A DNA stretch of 64,000 bases, from the NCBI GenBank assembly GCA_026393755.1, contig JAPKZO010000002.1:1-64000 (forward strand), given 5' to 3'. A program made the position numbers and the translations under genes. Under the pieces are notes generated by a model. It had not been told where the DNA came from. It ran no database searches and saw only the letters and a list, made by a program, of their open reading frames with translations. The stretch's first letter is position 1. Every line of letters begins with the position of its first letter. Shown one piece after another: positions 23,367 to 33,963 of this stretch. The stretch is from Acidobacteriota bacterium (GTDB lineage: Bacteria > Acidobacteriota > Vicinamibacteria > Vicinamibacterales > JAKQTR01).

Positions 23367-24268
23367 GCCTGCCGCGCGTGGCGATCACCGTGGGGGATCC
23401 GGCCGGCATCGGTCCCGAGATCGTCGCCAGCGCGCTCGCCGACGCGCGCGTGACCGACGTGTGCGAGCCCGTTGTGTACGGGCCGGCTGATCTGGCACGG
23501 TTTCGTCCTGGCCAGTTGTCGGCCGAGGCGGGCCGCGCGGCGTACGACGCGATTGTGGCCGCAGTGAACGATGTCCGAGCCGGGCGCGTGGAGGCCATGG
23601 CCACCGCCCCGGTGAACAAGGAGGCGTTTGCGCTGGCTGGCCTGCCCTGGCGCGGCCACACCGACCTGCTGGCGCACCTGACCGGCGCGGCGTCGGTGGC
23701 GATGATGTTCTACGCGGAAGCGCTTCGGGTGGTGCTGGCGACGATCCACGTGCCCCTGGCCGATGTGCCCCGGCTGCTGACGCGGGCGTCGCTGGAGCAG
23801 GTGATTCGGCTGACCGCGCGCGAGATGCCGCGGTTCGGGTTTCCGTCGCCGCGACTGGCGGTCGCCGGACTCAATCCCCACGCCGGCGAACACGGCGTGA
23901 TGGGTTCGGAAGAACGCGAGGTGTTCGAGCCGGCGCTGGCCGCGTGCCGAAGCGGCGGGATCGACGTGGCCGGGCCGTTTCCAGCAGACACGTTGTTCGG
24001 GCGTGCCGCCCGTGGCGAGTTCGATGTCGTCATCGCCAGCTACCACGACCAGGGCCTGATTCCGATCAAGCTGCTGGCCTTCGGCACCGCCGTCAACGTG
24101 ACCCTGGGGCTGCCGATCATCCGGACGTCGGTCGATCACGGGACCGCCTTCGATATCGCGGGACGGGGGGTGGCCGATCACGGAAGCCTCGTCTGCGCCG
24201 TCCGGCTTGCCGCGCGGCTGGCCCGACACGCGGTACGGCCGGCTGACGGTACGGAGGTTGGCGCGTGA
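23363..24268 (+). CDS. pdxA: 4-hydroxythreonine-4-phosphate dehydrogenase
   Basis: This 301-residue enzyme of pyridoxal phosphate synthesis (DXP-dependent route) has ITVGDPAGIGPEIV, ATAPVNKEAF, GHTDLLAHLTGA (metal His), GLNPHAGEHG (metal His), SYHDQGLIPIKLL (metal His) and RTSVDHGTAFDIAG. It overlaps ricT (ATGA) and smpB (GTGA), so the three are cotranscribed. Confidence 0.96.
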   Translation: MSLPRVAITVGDPAGIGPEIVASALADARVTDVCEPVVYGPADLARFRPGQLSAEAGRAAYDAIVAAVNDVRAGRVEAMATAPVNKEAFALAGLPWRGHTDLLAHLTGAASVAMMFYAEALRVVLATIHVPLADVPRLLTRASLEQVIRLTAREMPRFGFPSPRLAVAGLNPHAGEHGVMGSEEREVFEPALAACRSGGIDVAGPFPADTLFGRAARGEFDVVIASYHDQGLIPIKLLAFGTAVNVTLGLPIIRTSVDHGTAFDIAGRGVADHGSLVCAVRLAARLARHAVRPADGTEVGA

Positions 24269-24759
24269 CGGTGAAGGACGACCATCAGAAGGAAGAGCGC
24301 CGGAAGGCCGAGCGCATCATTGCGGACAACCGCAAGGCGCACCACGACTATCACCTGATCGAGACGTTTGAAGCGGGCGTGGCGCTGGTCGGCACCGAGG
24401 TGAAGGCCATCCGCGAGGGGCGGGTCACCCTGCGCGACAGCTACGCGCGGGTGACCGGCGGCGAAGTGTTCGTGCACAACGTGCACATCGGGTCCTACAG
24501 CAGCCGGGGCTATGCCGATCACGAGGCGCTGCGGCCGCGCAAACTGCTCCTGCACCGCCACGAGATCCGGAAGCTCATCGGCAAGACCACTGAACGGGGC
24601 ATGACGCTGGTGCCGGTCCGGATGTACTTCAAGGACGGCCGCGTCAAGATGGCCATCAGCCTGGCGAAGGGCAAGCAGGCGCACGACAAGCGCGAGACCA
24701 TCCGGCGCCGGGAGATCGATCGCGAATCGCGGGCGGCCATCAAGTCGCACGGGCGGTAG
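24265..24759 (+). CDS. smpB: SsrA-binding protein SmpB
   Basis: This 164-residue tmRNA partner has HHDYHLIETFEAGVALVGTEVKAIR, NVHIGSYSSRGYADHEALRPRKLLLHR and a basic C-terminal tail (RETIRRREIDRESRAAIKSHGR) that enters the ribosomal decoding centre in the known structures. GTG start overlaps the pdxA stop. No tmRNA gene is visible nearby. Confidence 0.97.
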   Translation: MTVKDDHQKEERRKAERIIADNRKAHHDYHLIETFEAGVALVGTEVKAIREGRVTLRDSYARVTGGEVFVHNVHIGSYSSRGYADHEALRPRKLLLHRHEIRKLIGKTTERGMTLVPVRMYFKDGRVKMAISLAKGKQAHDKRETIRRREIDRESRAAIKSHGR

Positions 24760-24848
24760 ACGGCTCCGGCAATTGCGGCGACCTTTGGCCGGATGCTAGC
24801 ATGCTGAGGCTTCGAGTCCGGAGATTCGGCCAACGAGGAGAATCCATC

Positions 24849-25415
24849 GTGCTGAAGAACACCAAGCTCGTCGCCGCAGTGATTGCCCTGACGGCTCTGG
24901 TCGTGATCGTGGCGATCTGGAACTCTCGGCGCGGCGGGCAAAGCGTGACGATCGATCTGCTCGCGCAGATGGGTGACGCACAGAAGATCAGCCGGTGGAC
25001 GCAGACCACGGAGACGCTGTTTGGCGTCAAGGACGTCACGATCGCCGGCACGACGCACAGGGCGATCTTCGCGCCGCCCCCCTCGCGCCTCAAGTTCAAG
25101 GTCGAAGTGCCGCGCCGGGGCGTGCTGGAAGTCTTCTACGCGCTCCGCGAAGACGCGTGGAACGTGGACGGCGACGGCGCCCAGTTCCGGATTGGCGTGT
25201 CGAACGGCCCGACTTACGAACAGTACCTGAGCGAAGCGATTAGCCCGAAGACGCGCGACCGCGACCGCAAGTGGCTACCGGCCACGATCGATCTGTCGGC
25301 CTACGAGGGTCAGATGGTCGAGATTATCCTGAGCACCGATCCCGGGCCGCCGGACAAGACAGACGCGCGGAACGACTTCTGTCTCTGGGGCGATCCCAGG
25401 ATCAAAGGACGGTGA
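24849..25415 (+). CDS. Membrane-anchored protein of unknown function
   Basis: This 188-residue protein has one N-terminal transmembrane segment (LVAAVIALTALVVIVAIW). The exported remainder looks like a beta-sandwich with DAWNVDGDGAQFRIGV and ATIDLSAYEGQMVEIILSTDPGP, reminiscent of carbohydrate-binding-like domains found next to sulfatases, but I cannot name a family. GTG 24849 has GAGGAG eight bases upstream; the longer frame from 24801 lacks a ribosome site. Confidence 0.72.
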   Translation: MLKNTKLVAAVIALTALVVIVAIWNSRRGGQSVTIDLLAQMGDAQKISRWTQTTETLFGVKDVTIAGTTHRAIFAPPPSRLKFKVEVPRRGVLEVFYALREDAWNVDGDGAQFRIGVSNGPTYEQYLSEAISPKTRDRDRKWLPATIDLSAYEGQMVEIILSTDPGPPDKTDARNDFCLWGDPRIKGR

Positions 25416-25508
25416 CTGGCGACGGCTTCAGAACCTGCGTGGGGCGGACCGGGGACGGCTGGAAGAACGGGTTCTGAACCCGGTGATCGGCATGTGGGGA
25501 GTCAACCG

Positions 25509-26648
25509 ATGATGAGCGCGGGCGAGATGCAGGTGCCGATGCTGGATTTGCAGGCCCAGTATCGGCCGCTCCGGGAGGAGATCCTGGCGGCGATCACCCG
25601 GGTGTGTGACAGCCAGCGGTTCATCATGGGGCCGGAGGTCGAAGCGCTCGAGCGCGAACTGGCGGCGATGCTCGAGGTGCCTTACGCGATCGGCGTCTCG
25701 TCGGGCACGGACGCGCTGCTGCTGGCGATGATGGCCCTCGGCATCGGCCACGGCGACGAGGTCATCACCAGCACGTATTCGTTCTTCGCGACGGGCGGAT
25801 CCGTCGTGAGGCTCGGCGCCACGCCCGTGTTCGTCGATATCGATCCGGACACCTGCAATATTGATCCGTCCGCCCTGGCGGCAGCCATCACGCCGCGCAC
25901 GAAGGCCATCATCCCGGTCCACCTGTACGGCCAGAGCGCGGATCTGGATCCGATCCTCGCCATCGCGACCCGCGCCGGCGTGCCAGTGGTCGAAGATGCG
26001 GCCCAGGCCATCGGGGCCCGCTACCACGGGCGCCCGGTCGGCGGGTTCGGTCTCATCGGCTGTTTCTCGTTCTTTCCAAGCAAGAACCTGGGCGCGTTCG
26101 GAGACGGCGGGCTCGTCACCACGGGCAGCGACGATCTGGCGGCCGTTCTCCGGCGGCTTCGCGTGCATGGCGCGGACCAGCAGTACTACCATCGCGTGAT
26201 CGGCGGGAATTTCCGGATTGACGCGCTCCAGGCGGCGGTCCTGCGGGTCAAGCTGCCGCACCTGGCCGGCTGGACCGAAGGCCGGCGCCGAAACGCCGCG
26301 CGCTACGACGCCTGGTTCCGCGAACGCGGGTTGACCGACCGGGTGACGACGCCGGTGACGCGTGCCGATCGCTACCACATCTTCAACCAGTACGTGATTC
26401 GCCTGCCGAATCGGGACGCGGTCAAAGCCCACCTCGAATCCCGCGGTGTGGGCTGCGCCATCTACTACCCGGTGCCGTTCCACCAGTTGGAGTGCTTTGC
26501 CCATCTTGGCTACCGCGCCGGCCAACTCCCTCACGCCGAGAGGGCCGCGCGCGAGACGCTGGCGCTGCCGGTCTTCGGCGAGTTGACCGAGGCACAGCAG
26601 CGCTACGTCGTGGATGTGGTTGCCGAGGCCGTTGATCGAACCAGCTGA
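25509..26648 (+). CDS. DegT/DnrJ/EryC1/StrS sugar aminotransferase
   Basis: This 379-residue PLP enzyme of the family that aminates nucleotide-linked keto sugars. Visible are [62 protein letters not shown] (PLP lysine) and the C-terminal [14 protein letters not shown] 25509 follows GGGGAG by seven bases. It probably serves surface polysaccharide synthesis with gmd and the sugar dehydrogenase downstream; the substrate is unknown. Confidence 0.93.
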   Translation: MMSAGEMQVPMLDLQAQYRPLREEILAAITRVCDSQRFIMGPEVEALERELAAMLEVPYAIGVSSGTDALLLAMMALGIGHGDEVITSTYSFFATGGSVVRLGATPVFVDIDPDTCNIDPSALAAAITPRTKAIIPVHLYGQSADLDPILAIATRAGVPVVEDAAQAIGARYHGRPVGGFGLIGCFSFFPSKNLGAFGDGGLVTTGSDDLAAVLRRLRVHGADQQYYHRVIGGNFRIDALQAAVLRVKLPHLAGWTEGRRRNAARYDAWFRERGLTDRVTTPVTRADRYHIFNQYVIRLPNRDAVKAHLESRGVGCAIYYPVPFHQLECFAHLGYRAGQLPHAERAARETLALPVFGELTEAQQRYVVDVVAEAVDRTS

Positions 26649-26708
26649 GAATCCCGCGCGCCGCCAGCATCTGCACCACGGGCCGCTCGCCAAACAGGAG
26701 CCGAACAC

Positions 26709-28028
26709 GTGAAGGTAGCCATCTCCCACCACTCGACACTTCCGCCGGCCACGCGCAGCCGGATGCCGAGCGGCACGACTCAGATCTTCATCGGCCTGGT
26801 GCTGGGCATCGGCATCGGCTATCTCTGGCCCTCGTCGGACGTCAACGGCGTGCATGTCGCCGGATACGCCGAACAGATCAAGCCGCTGGCCGACACGTTC
26901 CTGCGGATGATCAAGATGATCATCGCGCCCCTGCTGTTCTCGACGCTGGTGGTCGGGATCGCCGGAACCGGCGACCTGAAGGCCATGGGACGGATTGGCC
27001 TCAAGGCGATCATCTACTTCGAGGTGGCAACCACGGTGGCGCTCTTCCTCGGCCTGCTGCTGGTGAACCTGTTCCAGCCCGGCGCCGGCGTGCAGGTGGG
27101 GGCGATGAGCGTGGACACGCTGCGCACGCTGCAGGAAACCAAGGCGCACAGCGGCTGGGACATGCTGGTAACGCTGTTCCCGACGTCGGTCTTCGACGCC
27201 ATGTCGCGCGGAGACATCCTCCAGCTGGTGGTGTTCTCCATCTTCTTTGGCATCGGGGTCGCGGCCATCGGAGAGAAGGGCAAGCCGGTCGTCGACTTTC
27301 TCGAGAGTACCGCCCAGGTGATGTTCAAGTTCACCGGCTACGTCATGATGTTCGCTCCGGTCGGCGTGATGGCGGCCATCGCGGCCACGGTCGGCAAGAT
27401 GGGGCTCGGCATCCTGCTCACGCTCGGCAAACTCGTGCTGCTGATGTACGGCGGCCTCATCGTCTTCGCGCTCATTGTGATCGGCGGCGTGTCCCTCCTG
27501 ATCAGGGTCCCGTTCTTCCTCTTCCTGCGGGCCGTCAGGGAACCGTTCCTCATCGCGTTCACGACCGCCAGCAGCGAGGCCGCGCTGCCGAAGGCGCTCG
27601 AAGTGATGGAGCGGTTCGGCTGCCCGAAGAACATCGTCGGCCTGGTGCTGCCGACCGGGTACAGCTTCAACCTGGACGGCACGACGCTCTACCTGTCGCT
27701 CGCCAGCGTGTTCGTCGCGCAGTTGTTCGGGGTGCCCATGACGATCGGCCAGCAGCTGATCATGATGCTGACGCTGATGCTGACGAGCAAGGGCGTGGCG
27801 GGAGTGCCACGGGCGGCGCTCGTCGTGCTGACCGCAACGCTCGCGCAGTTCAAGCTGCCGCTCGAGGGCGCCGCGATTCTGCTGGCGATCGACCAGATTC
27901 TCGACATGGGACGCACGGGCGTCAACGTGATGGGCAACTGCATCGCCACCGCCGTCGTGGCCCGGTGGGAAGGCGTCTTCGATGACGCGAAGATGCGGGA
28001 ATTCGCCGCCGGGAAACGGTCAGTGTGA
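26709..28028 (+). CDS. Dicarboxylate/amino acid:cation symporter (DAACS family)
   Basis: This 439-residue inner-membrane transporter with eight helices and two re-entrant loops, related to GltP and DctA. Diagnostic parts are FTTASSEAALPKALEVM (first hairpin loop), PTGYSFNLDGTTLYL (the NLDGT cation motif), LTSKGVAGVPRAA (second hairpin) and RTGVNVMGNCIATAVVARW. The substrate is probably glutamate, aspartate or C4-dicarboxylate, driven by Na+ or H+. Its stop overlaps the next ATG. Confidence 0.95.
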   Translation: MKVAISHHSTLPPATRSRMPSGTTQIFIGLVLGIGIGYLWPSSDVNGVHVAGYAEQIKPLADTFLRMIKMIIAPLLFSTLVVGIAGTGDLKAMGRIGLKAIIYFEVATTVALFLGLLLVNLFQPGAGVQVGAMSVDTLRTLQETKAHSGWDMLVTLFPTSVFDAMSRGDILQLVVFSIFFGIGVAAIGEKGKPVVDFLESTAQVMFKFTGYVMMFAPVGVMAAIAATVGKMGLGILLTLGKLVLLMYGGLIVFALIVIGGVSLLIRVPFFLFLRAVREPFLIAFTTASSEAALPKALEVMERFGCPKNIVGLVLPTGYSFNLDGTTLYLSLASVFVAQLFGVPMTIGQQLIMMLTLMLTSKGVAGVPRAALVVLTATLAQFKLPLEGAAILLAIDQILDMGRTGVNVMGNCIATAVVARWEGVFDDAKMREFAAGKRSV

Positions 28029-28888
28029 TGCAGCCCATGGTTCTCGTGACCGGCGCCGCGGGCCAACTCGCCCAGGCGATCATCGAAACGTTCGGCCCCG
28101 ATCACCGCGTGGTGGCGTTGACGCGCGCCGAGCTGGACATCACCGACCAGTCCGCCGTCGAGGCGGCGATCGCGGCGCACGCGCCGGCTGTCGTGATCAA
28201 CTGCGCCAGCGACAACGATGTGGACGAGGCACAGACGCATCCCGTGCGGGCGCTCGAGATCAACGCGTTTGGCGTGCGGGCGCTGGCTCGTGCGGTCGAG
28301 CGGATCCCCGCGACGCTCGTGCACTACAGCACGGACTTCGTGTTCGACGGAACCACGACCAGGCCCTATCTCGAGGACGACCGGACCAATCCCCAGAGCG
28401 TCTATTCGGCGTCAAAGCTGCTCGGCGAATGGTTTGCCCTCGAGGTCACACGCGGATTCGTTCTGCGGGTCGAAAGCCTGTTCGGCCCGCCGCCAGCTGG
28501 CCGCCCTGCGCGCAGCAGCCTCGAGCGCATTGTGAGCGGGATCGAGGCGGGCGTCGAGGTGCCGGTGTTCTCCGACCGGACGGTGTCGCCGAGTTATGTG
28601 CAGGACGTCGCCGCCGCGACGCGCGCACTCCTGAAGATGCAGGCCCCGGCTGGCGTCTACCACTGTGTCAACACGGGGGCGTGCAGCTGGATGGACGTGG
28701 CCCGCGAGGCGGGACGGCTGCTGGCGACCACGCCGCGGCTGCGCCCGATCACGCTCGAGGATGTGAAGCTGCTTGCGCCGCGGCCGAAGTTCTGCGCGCT
28801 CGACAACTCGCGGCTCGTTGGCCTGGGCATCGTAATGCCGACCTGGCAGGACGCCCTGGCCAGACACATCAAGGCCCGTCGCTCGTAG
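28028..28888 (+). CDS. dTDP-4-dehydrorhamnose reductase-like (RmlD family)
   Basis: This 286-residue short-chain dehydrogenase has GAAGQLAQAII (NADPH fold), HYSTDFVFDGT, and the catalytic YSASK in SVYSASKLLGEW; LDNSRLVGLGI near the end is RmlD-like. It probably reduces a nucleotide-linked 4-keto-6-deoxy sugar. No rmlA, rmlB or rmlC lies in the window, so dTDP-rhamnose is a family-based guess. I choose ATG 28028, not the GTG three bases earlier. Confidence 0.87.
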   Translation: MQPMVLVTGAAGQLAQAIIETFGPDHRVVALTRAELDITDQSAVEAAIAAHAPAVVINCASDNDVDEAQTHPVRALEINAFGVRALARAVERIPATLVHYSTDFVFDGTTTRPYLEDDRTNPQSVYSASKLLGEWFALEVTRGFVLRVESLFGPPPAGRPARSSLERIVSGIEAGVEVPVFSDRTVSPSYVQDVAAATRALLKMQAPAGVYHCVNTGACSWMDVAREAGRLLATTPRLRPITLEDVKLLAPRPKFCALDNSRLVGLGIVMPTWQDALARHIKARRS

Positions 28889-28900
28889 GGGCGTCGGAGC

Positions 28901-28924
28901 AGGGGCACGGCATGCCGTGCCCCT
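28901..28924. repeat. 24-bp perfect palindrome in a convergent gap
   Basis: AGGGGCACGGCATGCCGTGCCCCT is fully self-complementary and lies 13 bp after the RmlD-like stop. It belongs to the family also seen at 28971-28990 and 39311-39330. It could act as a transcription terminator or mRNA end. Confidence 0.85.
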
Positions 28925-28970
28925 ACGCCGTCGGGATGCTCCTCGTGAGGGTACGACAACGGTCTTGTAG

Positions 28971-28990
28971 GGGCACGGCATGCCGTGCCC
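28971..28990. repeat. 20-bp perfect palindrome at the 3' end of the oxidoreductase gene
   Basis: GGGCACGGCATGCCGTGCCC lies one base beyond the minus-strand stop at 28992. With the copy at 28901 it fills the 103-bp gap between two convergent genes. Confidence 0.85.
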
Positions 28991-28991
28991 T

Positions 28992-30089
28992 CTACAGCGC
29001 CTCCCGTACCAGCTCGGTTACCAGATTCCCGACCGCCAGACATGCCGTCAGTCCGGGCGAACTGATCCCCGCCGCGTGAATCAACCGCGGGTTGCAGCGG
29101 TCGCGCCGGATCAGGAAGTCGGCAAATGTCTCATCAGGCGCATTCAGGTCCGGCCTGATGCCGCTCCCGCCGATCCGGAGATCGGCCAGTCGAATGTCTG
29201 GCAGCAACCGGCGGGTCGGCTCGAGAAACGCCGCGAGATCGAGGCGGCCGCCTTCGTAGTCGTCCTTGCTCTGCTGATGCTGGATCGTCGGTCCGATCAA
29301 CACGCTGCCCCGGGTCGTTCTGGTCAGGTGCACACCGAGGCCATGACCTGAGGCGTCGGGCAGCGGATACACCAGCGCGTTGACGAGGCCGCACCTGGAC
29401 GGCGCGATTTCGGCGTACTCTCCGCGGCACGGGTGAATGGTGAACGCCTCGCCGCCGAACTGGATGGACGTGTCATCGGCATACAGCCCGGCGGCGTTGA
29501 CGACGACGCGCGCCCGGATCTGCTCGCGCTCGGTGTGGACGATGATGGCGTCGTGTGCGGGATCGGCGCCAACCGACCGCGTCCCGGGCAGCAGCACGAC
29601 ACCGCGGCCCTCGCAGACGCGGACGAGCGCCTGAATAAGCACCTCCGGCTCGACAATCCCCGTCGTCGGCGAGTAGAGCGCGGCCACGCCGGCGGCATGC
29701 GGTTCGACGCGACGGATGAAATCCTGGCCGACCAGCCTGAGGCCCTCGACCAGATTGGCGTCGCCCCGCTGCTTGAGCGCCGGCAGCGCCTCCGCTTCCG
29801 CGTCGTCCAGCGCGACGATCAGCTTGCCGCACCGTTCGTGCGGCACGCGATGCTCAGCACAAAAGGCGTAGAGCAGCCGCGCACCCTCGACACACAGCTT
29901 CGCTTTCAGCGAGTCGGCGGGATGGTAGATGCCGGCGTGGATCACTCCGCTGTTGTGCGTGCTGGCGTCCATGCCGCACCTGGGATGCCGCTCGAGCACA
30001 CATACGCCCAGCCCCGCGCGCGCCAGCGCGGCGGCGGAGGCCAGGCCGCTGACCCCTCCGCCAACGACGACGACGTCGATCGATTCCAT
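28992..30089 (-). CDS. L-2-hydroxyglutarate oxidase-like FAD protein
   Basis: This 365-residue FAD-dependent oxidoreductase of the LhgO/DAO type has [21 protein letters not shown] and the flavin-site phrase [24 protein letters not shown], characteristic of L-2-hydroxyglutarate dehydrogenases. VNAAGLYAD and the C-terminal [20 protein letters not shown] also fit. It would oxidise L-2-hydroxyglutarate to 2-oxoglutarate, passing electrons to quinone or oxygen. ATG 30089 is the natural start; a far longer open frame upstream is antisense shadow over gmd. Confidence 0.92.
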   Translation of the reverse strand: MESIDVVVVGGGVSGLASAAALARAGLGVCVLERHPRCGMDASTHNSGVIHAGIYHPADSLKAKLCVEGARLLYAFCAEHRVPHERCGKLIVALDDAEAEALPALKQRGDANLVEGLRLVGQDFIRRVEPHAAGVAALYSPTTGIVEPEVLIQALVRVCEGRGVVLLPGTRSVGADPAHDAIIVHTEREQIRARVVVNAAGLYADDTSIQFGGEAFTIHPCRGEYAEIAPSRCGLVNALVYPLPDASGHGLGVHLTRTTRGSVLIGPTIQHQQSKDDYEGGRLDLAAFLEPTRRLLPDIRLADLRIGGSGIRPDLNAPDETFADFLIRRDRCNPRLIHAAGISSPGLTACLAVGNLVTELVREAL

Positions 30090-30170
30090 GGAACTGATCT
30101 TACAGTTCCTTGCGTCGCGTGGTGCGATGCCCATAAAATCAGGTGCCGCAGCTGCGGCGGGGGGACGAGA

Positions 30171-31154
30171 ATGGCGAAGCGGGCAATCATCACCGGCATC
30201 ACGGGGCAGGACGGCTCGTACCTGGCTGAACTGCTGCTCGAGCAAGGGTACGAGGTCACCGGCATCATCCGCAGGCTGAGTTACCAGAACTTCGGCCGGA
30301 TCGAGCACCTGCTCGATCGCGTCAAGCTGCGGCCTGCCGATCTGCTGGATCAGCTGTCGCTGGTACGGGCGATTGAGGACGTGCAGCCCGACGAGTTCTA
30401 CAACCTGGCGGCGATGTCGTTTGTGCCCGCGTCGTGGGACCAGCCATTCCTGACCGGCGAATTCAATGCCCAGGGCGTGACGCGCGTGCTCGAGGCCATC
30501 CGCATGGTCAACTCGAAGATCAAACTGTACCAGGCGTCGTCGAGCGAGATGTTCGGCAAAGTCCGCGAGGTGCCGCAGACCGAGATGACCCCGTTCTACC
30601 CGCGCAGCCCGTACGGCGTGTCGAAAGTGTTCGGACACTACATCACCGTGAACTACCGCGAGAGCTACGGCCTGTTTGCGTGCTCCGGGATCCTGTTCAA
30701 CCACGAGTCGCCCCGCCGGGGGCTCGAGTTCGTGTCGCGGAAGGTGACCGACGGCGTGGCGCGGATCAAGCTCGGACTCGCCGACAAGCTGTGCCTCGGT
30801 AATCTGGAAGCCCACCGCGACTGGGGATTCGCCGGCGACTACGTCCGCGCCATGTGGCTGATGCTGCAGCAGCCGACTCCAGACGACTACGTCGTGGCGA
30901 CTGGTGTCAGCCATTCGGTCAAGGACCTGGTGCAGGTGGCGTTCGGGCATGCGGGGCTCGAGTGGAAGAAGCACGTCGAAGTCGACCCGAACCTGCTTCG
31001 ACCGGCGGAGGTTGATCATCTGATCGGGAGCTCCGACAAGGCCCGCAAGATGCTCGGGTGGGAGCCAACTGTCGATTTCCACGACCTAATCGGCATGATG
31101 GTGGACGCGGACCTGAAGCGTCTGGCGAACTGGAAGCCCGCGACCGGCTCGTGA
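30171..31154 (+). CDS. gmd: GDP-mannose 4,6-dehydratase
   Basis: This 327-residue enzyme has [18 protein letters not shown] (NADP site), [12 protein letters not shown], the active-site region [10 protein letters not shown] and [12 protein letters not shown] (YxxxK). NHESPRRG and [17 protein letters not shown] are classic Gmd motifs. It makes GDP-4-keto-6-deoxymannose for fucose, rhamnose or perosamine-type sugars. Slightly shorter than E. coli Gmd. A purine-rich GGGGGACGAG precedes ATG 30171. Confidence 0.96.
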   Translation: MAKRAIITGITGQDGSYLAELLLEQGYEVTGIIRRLSYQNFGRIEHLLDRVKLRPADLLDQLSLVRAIEDVQPDEFYNLAAMSFVPASWDQPFLTGEFNAQGVTRVLEAIRMVNSKIKLYQASSSEMFGKVREVPQTEMTPFYPRSPYGVSKVFGHYITVNYRESYGLFACSGILFNHESPRRGLEFVSRKVTDGVARIKLGLADKLCLGNLEAHRDWGFAGDYVRAMWLMLQQPTPDDYVVATGVSHSVKDLVQVAFGHAGLEWKKHVEVDPNLLRPAEVDHLIGSSDKARKMLGWEPTVDFHDLIGMMVDADLKRLANWKPATGS

Positions 31155-31187
31155 CGTTGATGGCGGATACTGTGTTTCCAGTCCGTC

Positions 31188-31207
31188 ATTCCGGCGTGCG
31201 CCGGAAT
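31188..31207. repeat. Palindromic repeat between gmd and the sugar dehydrogenase
   Basis: ATTCCGGCG-TG-CGCCGGAAT, the same family as 11130-11149 and 13343-13362, in the 120-bp gap. Confidence 0.85.
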
Positions 31208-31274
31208 CCAGTTGTGTTGAATTCGGTAGGATGAAACCTGCAAGAGATGCTCAAGATACTGCGAGAGGATGTCC

Positions 31275-32573
<1,299 letters not shown>

Positions 32574-32582
32574 AGAAGAAAG

Positions 32583-33950
32583 CTACAGCCGTTCTGCGAT
32601 CACGGCGTAGTCGCGGTTGCTGAACAACTGGCTGTTCAGGCGATCAACGTTGGCGTTGAACGTCTCAATCATCGACATGACGGCGGGTGTGATGGCGGCG
32701 TCAGAGCGGGCCGACACACGCTGGAGCTTGTGATCCGGAGAATACGGCGCCATGTACCTGACCTCGGTCCGCTGGAATCCCGCGGCGGTGACCAGGAAGC
32801 TGAGGGTGTCCGGGTGGAGTGGCCAGGCGTGTGTCACGTCGCGGATATAGCTGTCGAAGAACGCCGACCAGCACGCGGGATTGATCGTCTCGAGGACGAG
32901 CCTGGATCCGGGTCTCAGCGCGTGGAAGGCCACGTCCAGCAGCCGCATCAGGTAGCCAGGTTGAAAGTGTTCGACCACCTGCGCGGCGAACAGTCCTCCA
33001 AGTGAGCCGTCGGGCAGGCCCTCGAGATACGCCAGCGCGTCGCCCTCCTCCACGGTGAGGCCCCGGCTGCGGCACAACTCGACCATCTCGTGATTGAGGT
33101 CAATACCCCGTCCGCTGATTCCGTGGTCCCCAAGAGTCGCCAGGAATTCTCCCCGGCCGCAGCCCAGATCCAGGACGTCTGAGGCGCCCTCGAACAGCGG
33201 CAGGTACCCGGCGAGCCGCTCCGCGATGTCGTCTTCCGATCCCCTGAACTTCTGTTCGAAACCGACGTACTTGTACGCGTTGAGCGCATCCGGACTTGCC
33301 GCGGGGCGGGCGGCCGATGTTGGCAGATCGATCCGCTCTCCAGAGCCGAGCGTGCCAGTCGCCGGGTTCGCCGCCGCCTGCCCGAGCGGCAACAGCCGTT
33401 CGAGTTCCCGCTTGAGCGTCGCGCCGGTCTGCTGGACGACGGCGATGCTGGTGCGAATCTCGTCGAGCGCCGCGACCATCCGGCGCTCCCTTGTCTGCGT
33501 GGCTTCCCAGCGGAGCGCGTACACGGCATTGACCTCATCGACCGACGCGGCCAACCCCGAGTCAATCATCATCTGGTGCCGGTACCTCGTCTCGATGAGC
33601 GGATACACCTGCTGCAGGTACTGGATGACGTGGAAGTGAAACCGGGCGAGGGCATGCATCTCCTCACTCTTTGCGGCGAAGGACCAGGTGACCTGCCCGA
33701 TCTCCCTCTGCACACGCCCCCGGACCCTGGCGGCTAGCCTGCTGAGCATCCTCCAGCCGATGATCGGGAGGCGCAGGATCGTCGCCGGCGATTGCTGATC
33801 GACCTCGGGAAGCGGCGCTGACGGAATCGGAAAGAGCTTCGGGACCGCGTGGTCGACGGCCGCAAGGGCCTCCCGATACCCGCGGTCAGCCTGCTCGCGG
33901 GCGGCGGTCAGTCGGCTGGCTTCGTCCGGGTGTTGCTGTTCCTCAGACAC
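32583..33950 (-). CDS. SAM-dependent methyltransferase with long N-terminal region
   Basis: This 455-residue protein has a class I methyltransferase domain in its second half (VLDLGCGRGEFLATLGDHG at about residue 258, then GIDLNHEMVELCRSRG and AAQVVEHF). The first ~240 residues are helical and probably coiled-coil, with two clusters of basic residues (RLAARVRGRVQR). It is likely a polysaccharide-modifying or chain-terminating enzyme similar in layout to WbdD-type proteins, but the N-terminal part is not a recognisable kinase. GTG 33950 has AGGAG six bases upstream. It is 13 bp behind a glycosyltransferase. Confidence 0.85.
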   Translation of the reverse strand: MSEEQQHPDEASRLTAAREQADRGYREALAAVDHAVPKLFPIPSAPLPEVDQQSPATILRLPIIGWRMLSRLAARVRGRVQREIGQVTWSFAAKSEEMHALARFHFHVIQYLQQVYPLIETRYRHQMMIDSGLAASVDEVNAVYALRWEATQTRERRMVAALDEIRTSIAVVQQTGATLKRELERLLPLGQAAANPATGTLGSGERIDLPTSAARPAASPDALNAYKYVGFEQKFRGSEDDIAERLAGYLPLFEGASDVLDLGCGRGEFLATLGDHGISGRGIDLNHEMVELCRSRGLTVEEGDALAYLEGLPDGSLGGLFAAQVVEHFQPGYLMRLLDVAFHALRPGSRLVLETINPACWSAFFDSYIRDVTHAWPLHPDTLSFLVTAAGFQRTEVRYMAPYSPDHKLQRVSARSDAAITPAVMSMIETFNANVDRLNSQLFSNRDYAVIAERL

Positions 33951-33963
33951 AATCCACTCCTCT

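Noticed and set aside
25428-27149. A 573-codon minus-strand frame
   Set aside because: Antisense shadow of the aminotransferase and transporter genes.
30090-31082. A 330-residue N-terminal extension of the oxidoreductase
   Set aside because: This part is antisense to gmd; the FAD-binding N-terminus begins exactly at ATG 30089.
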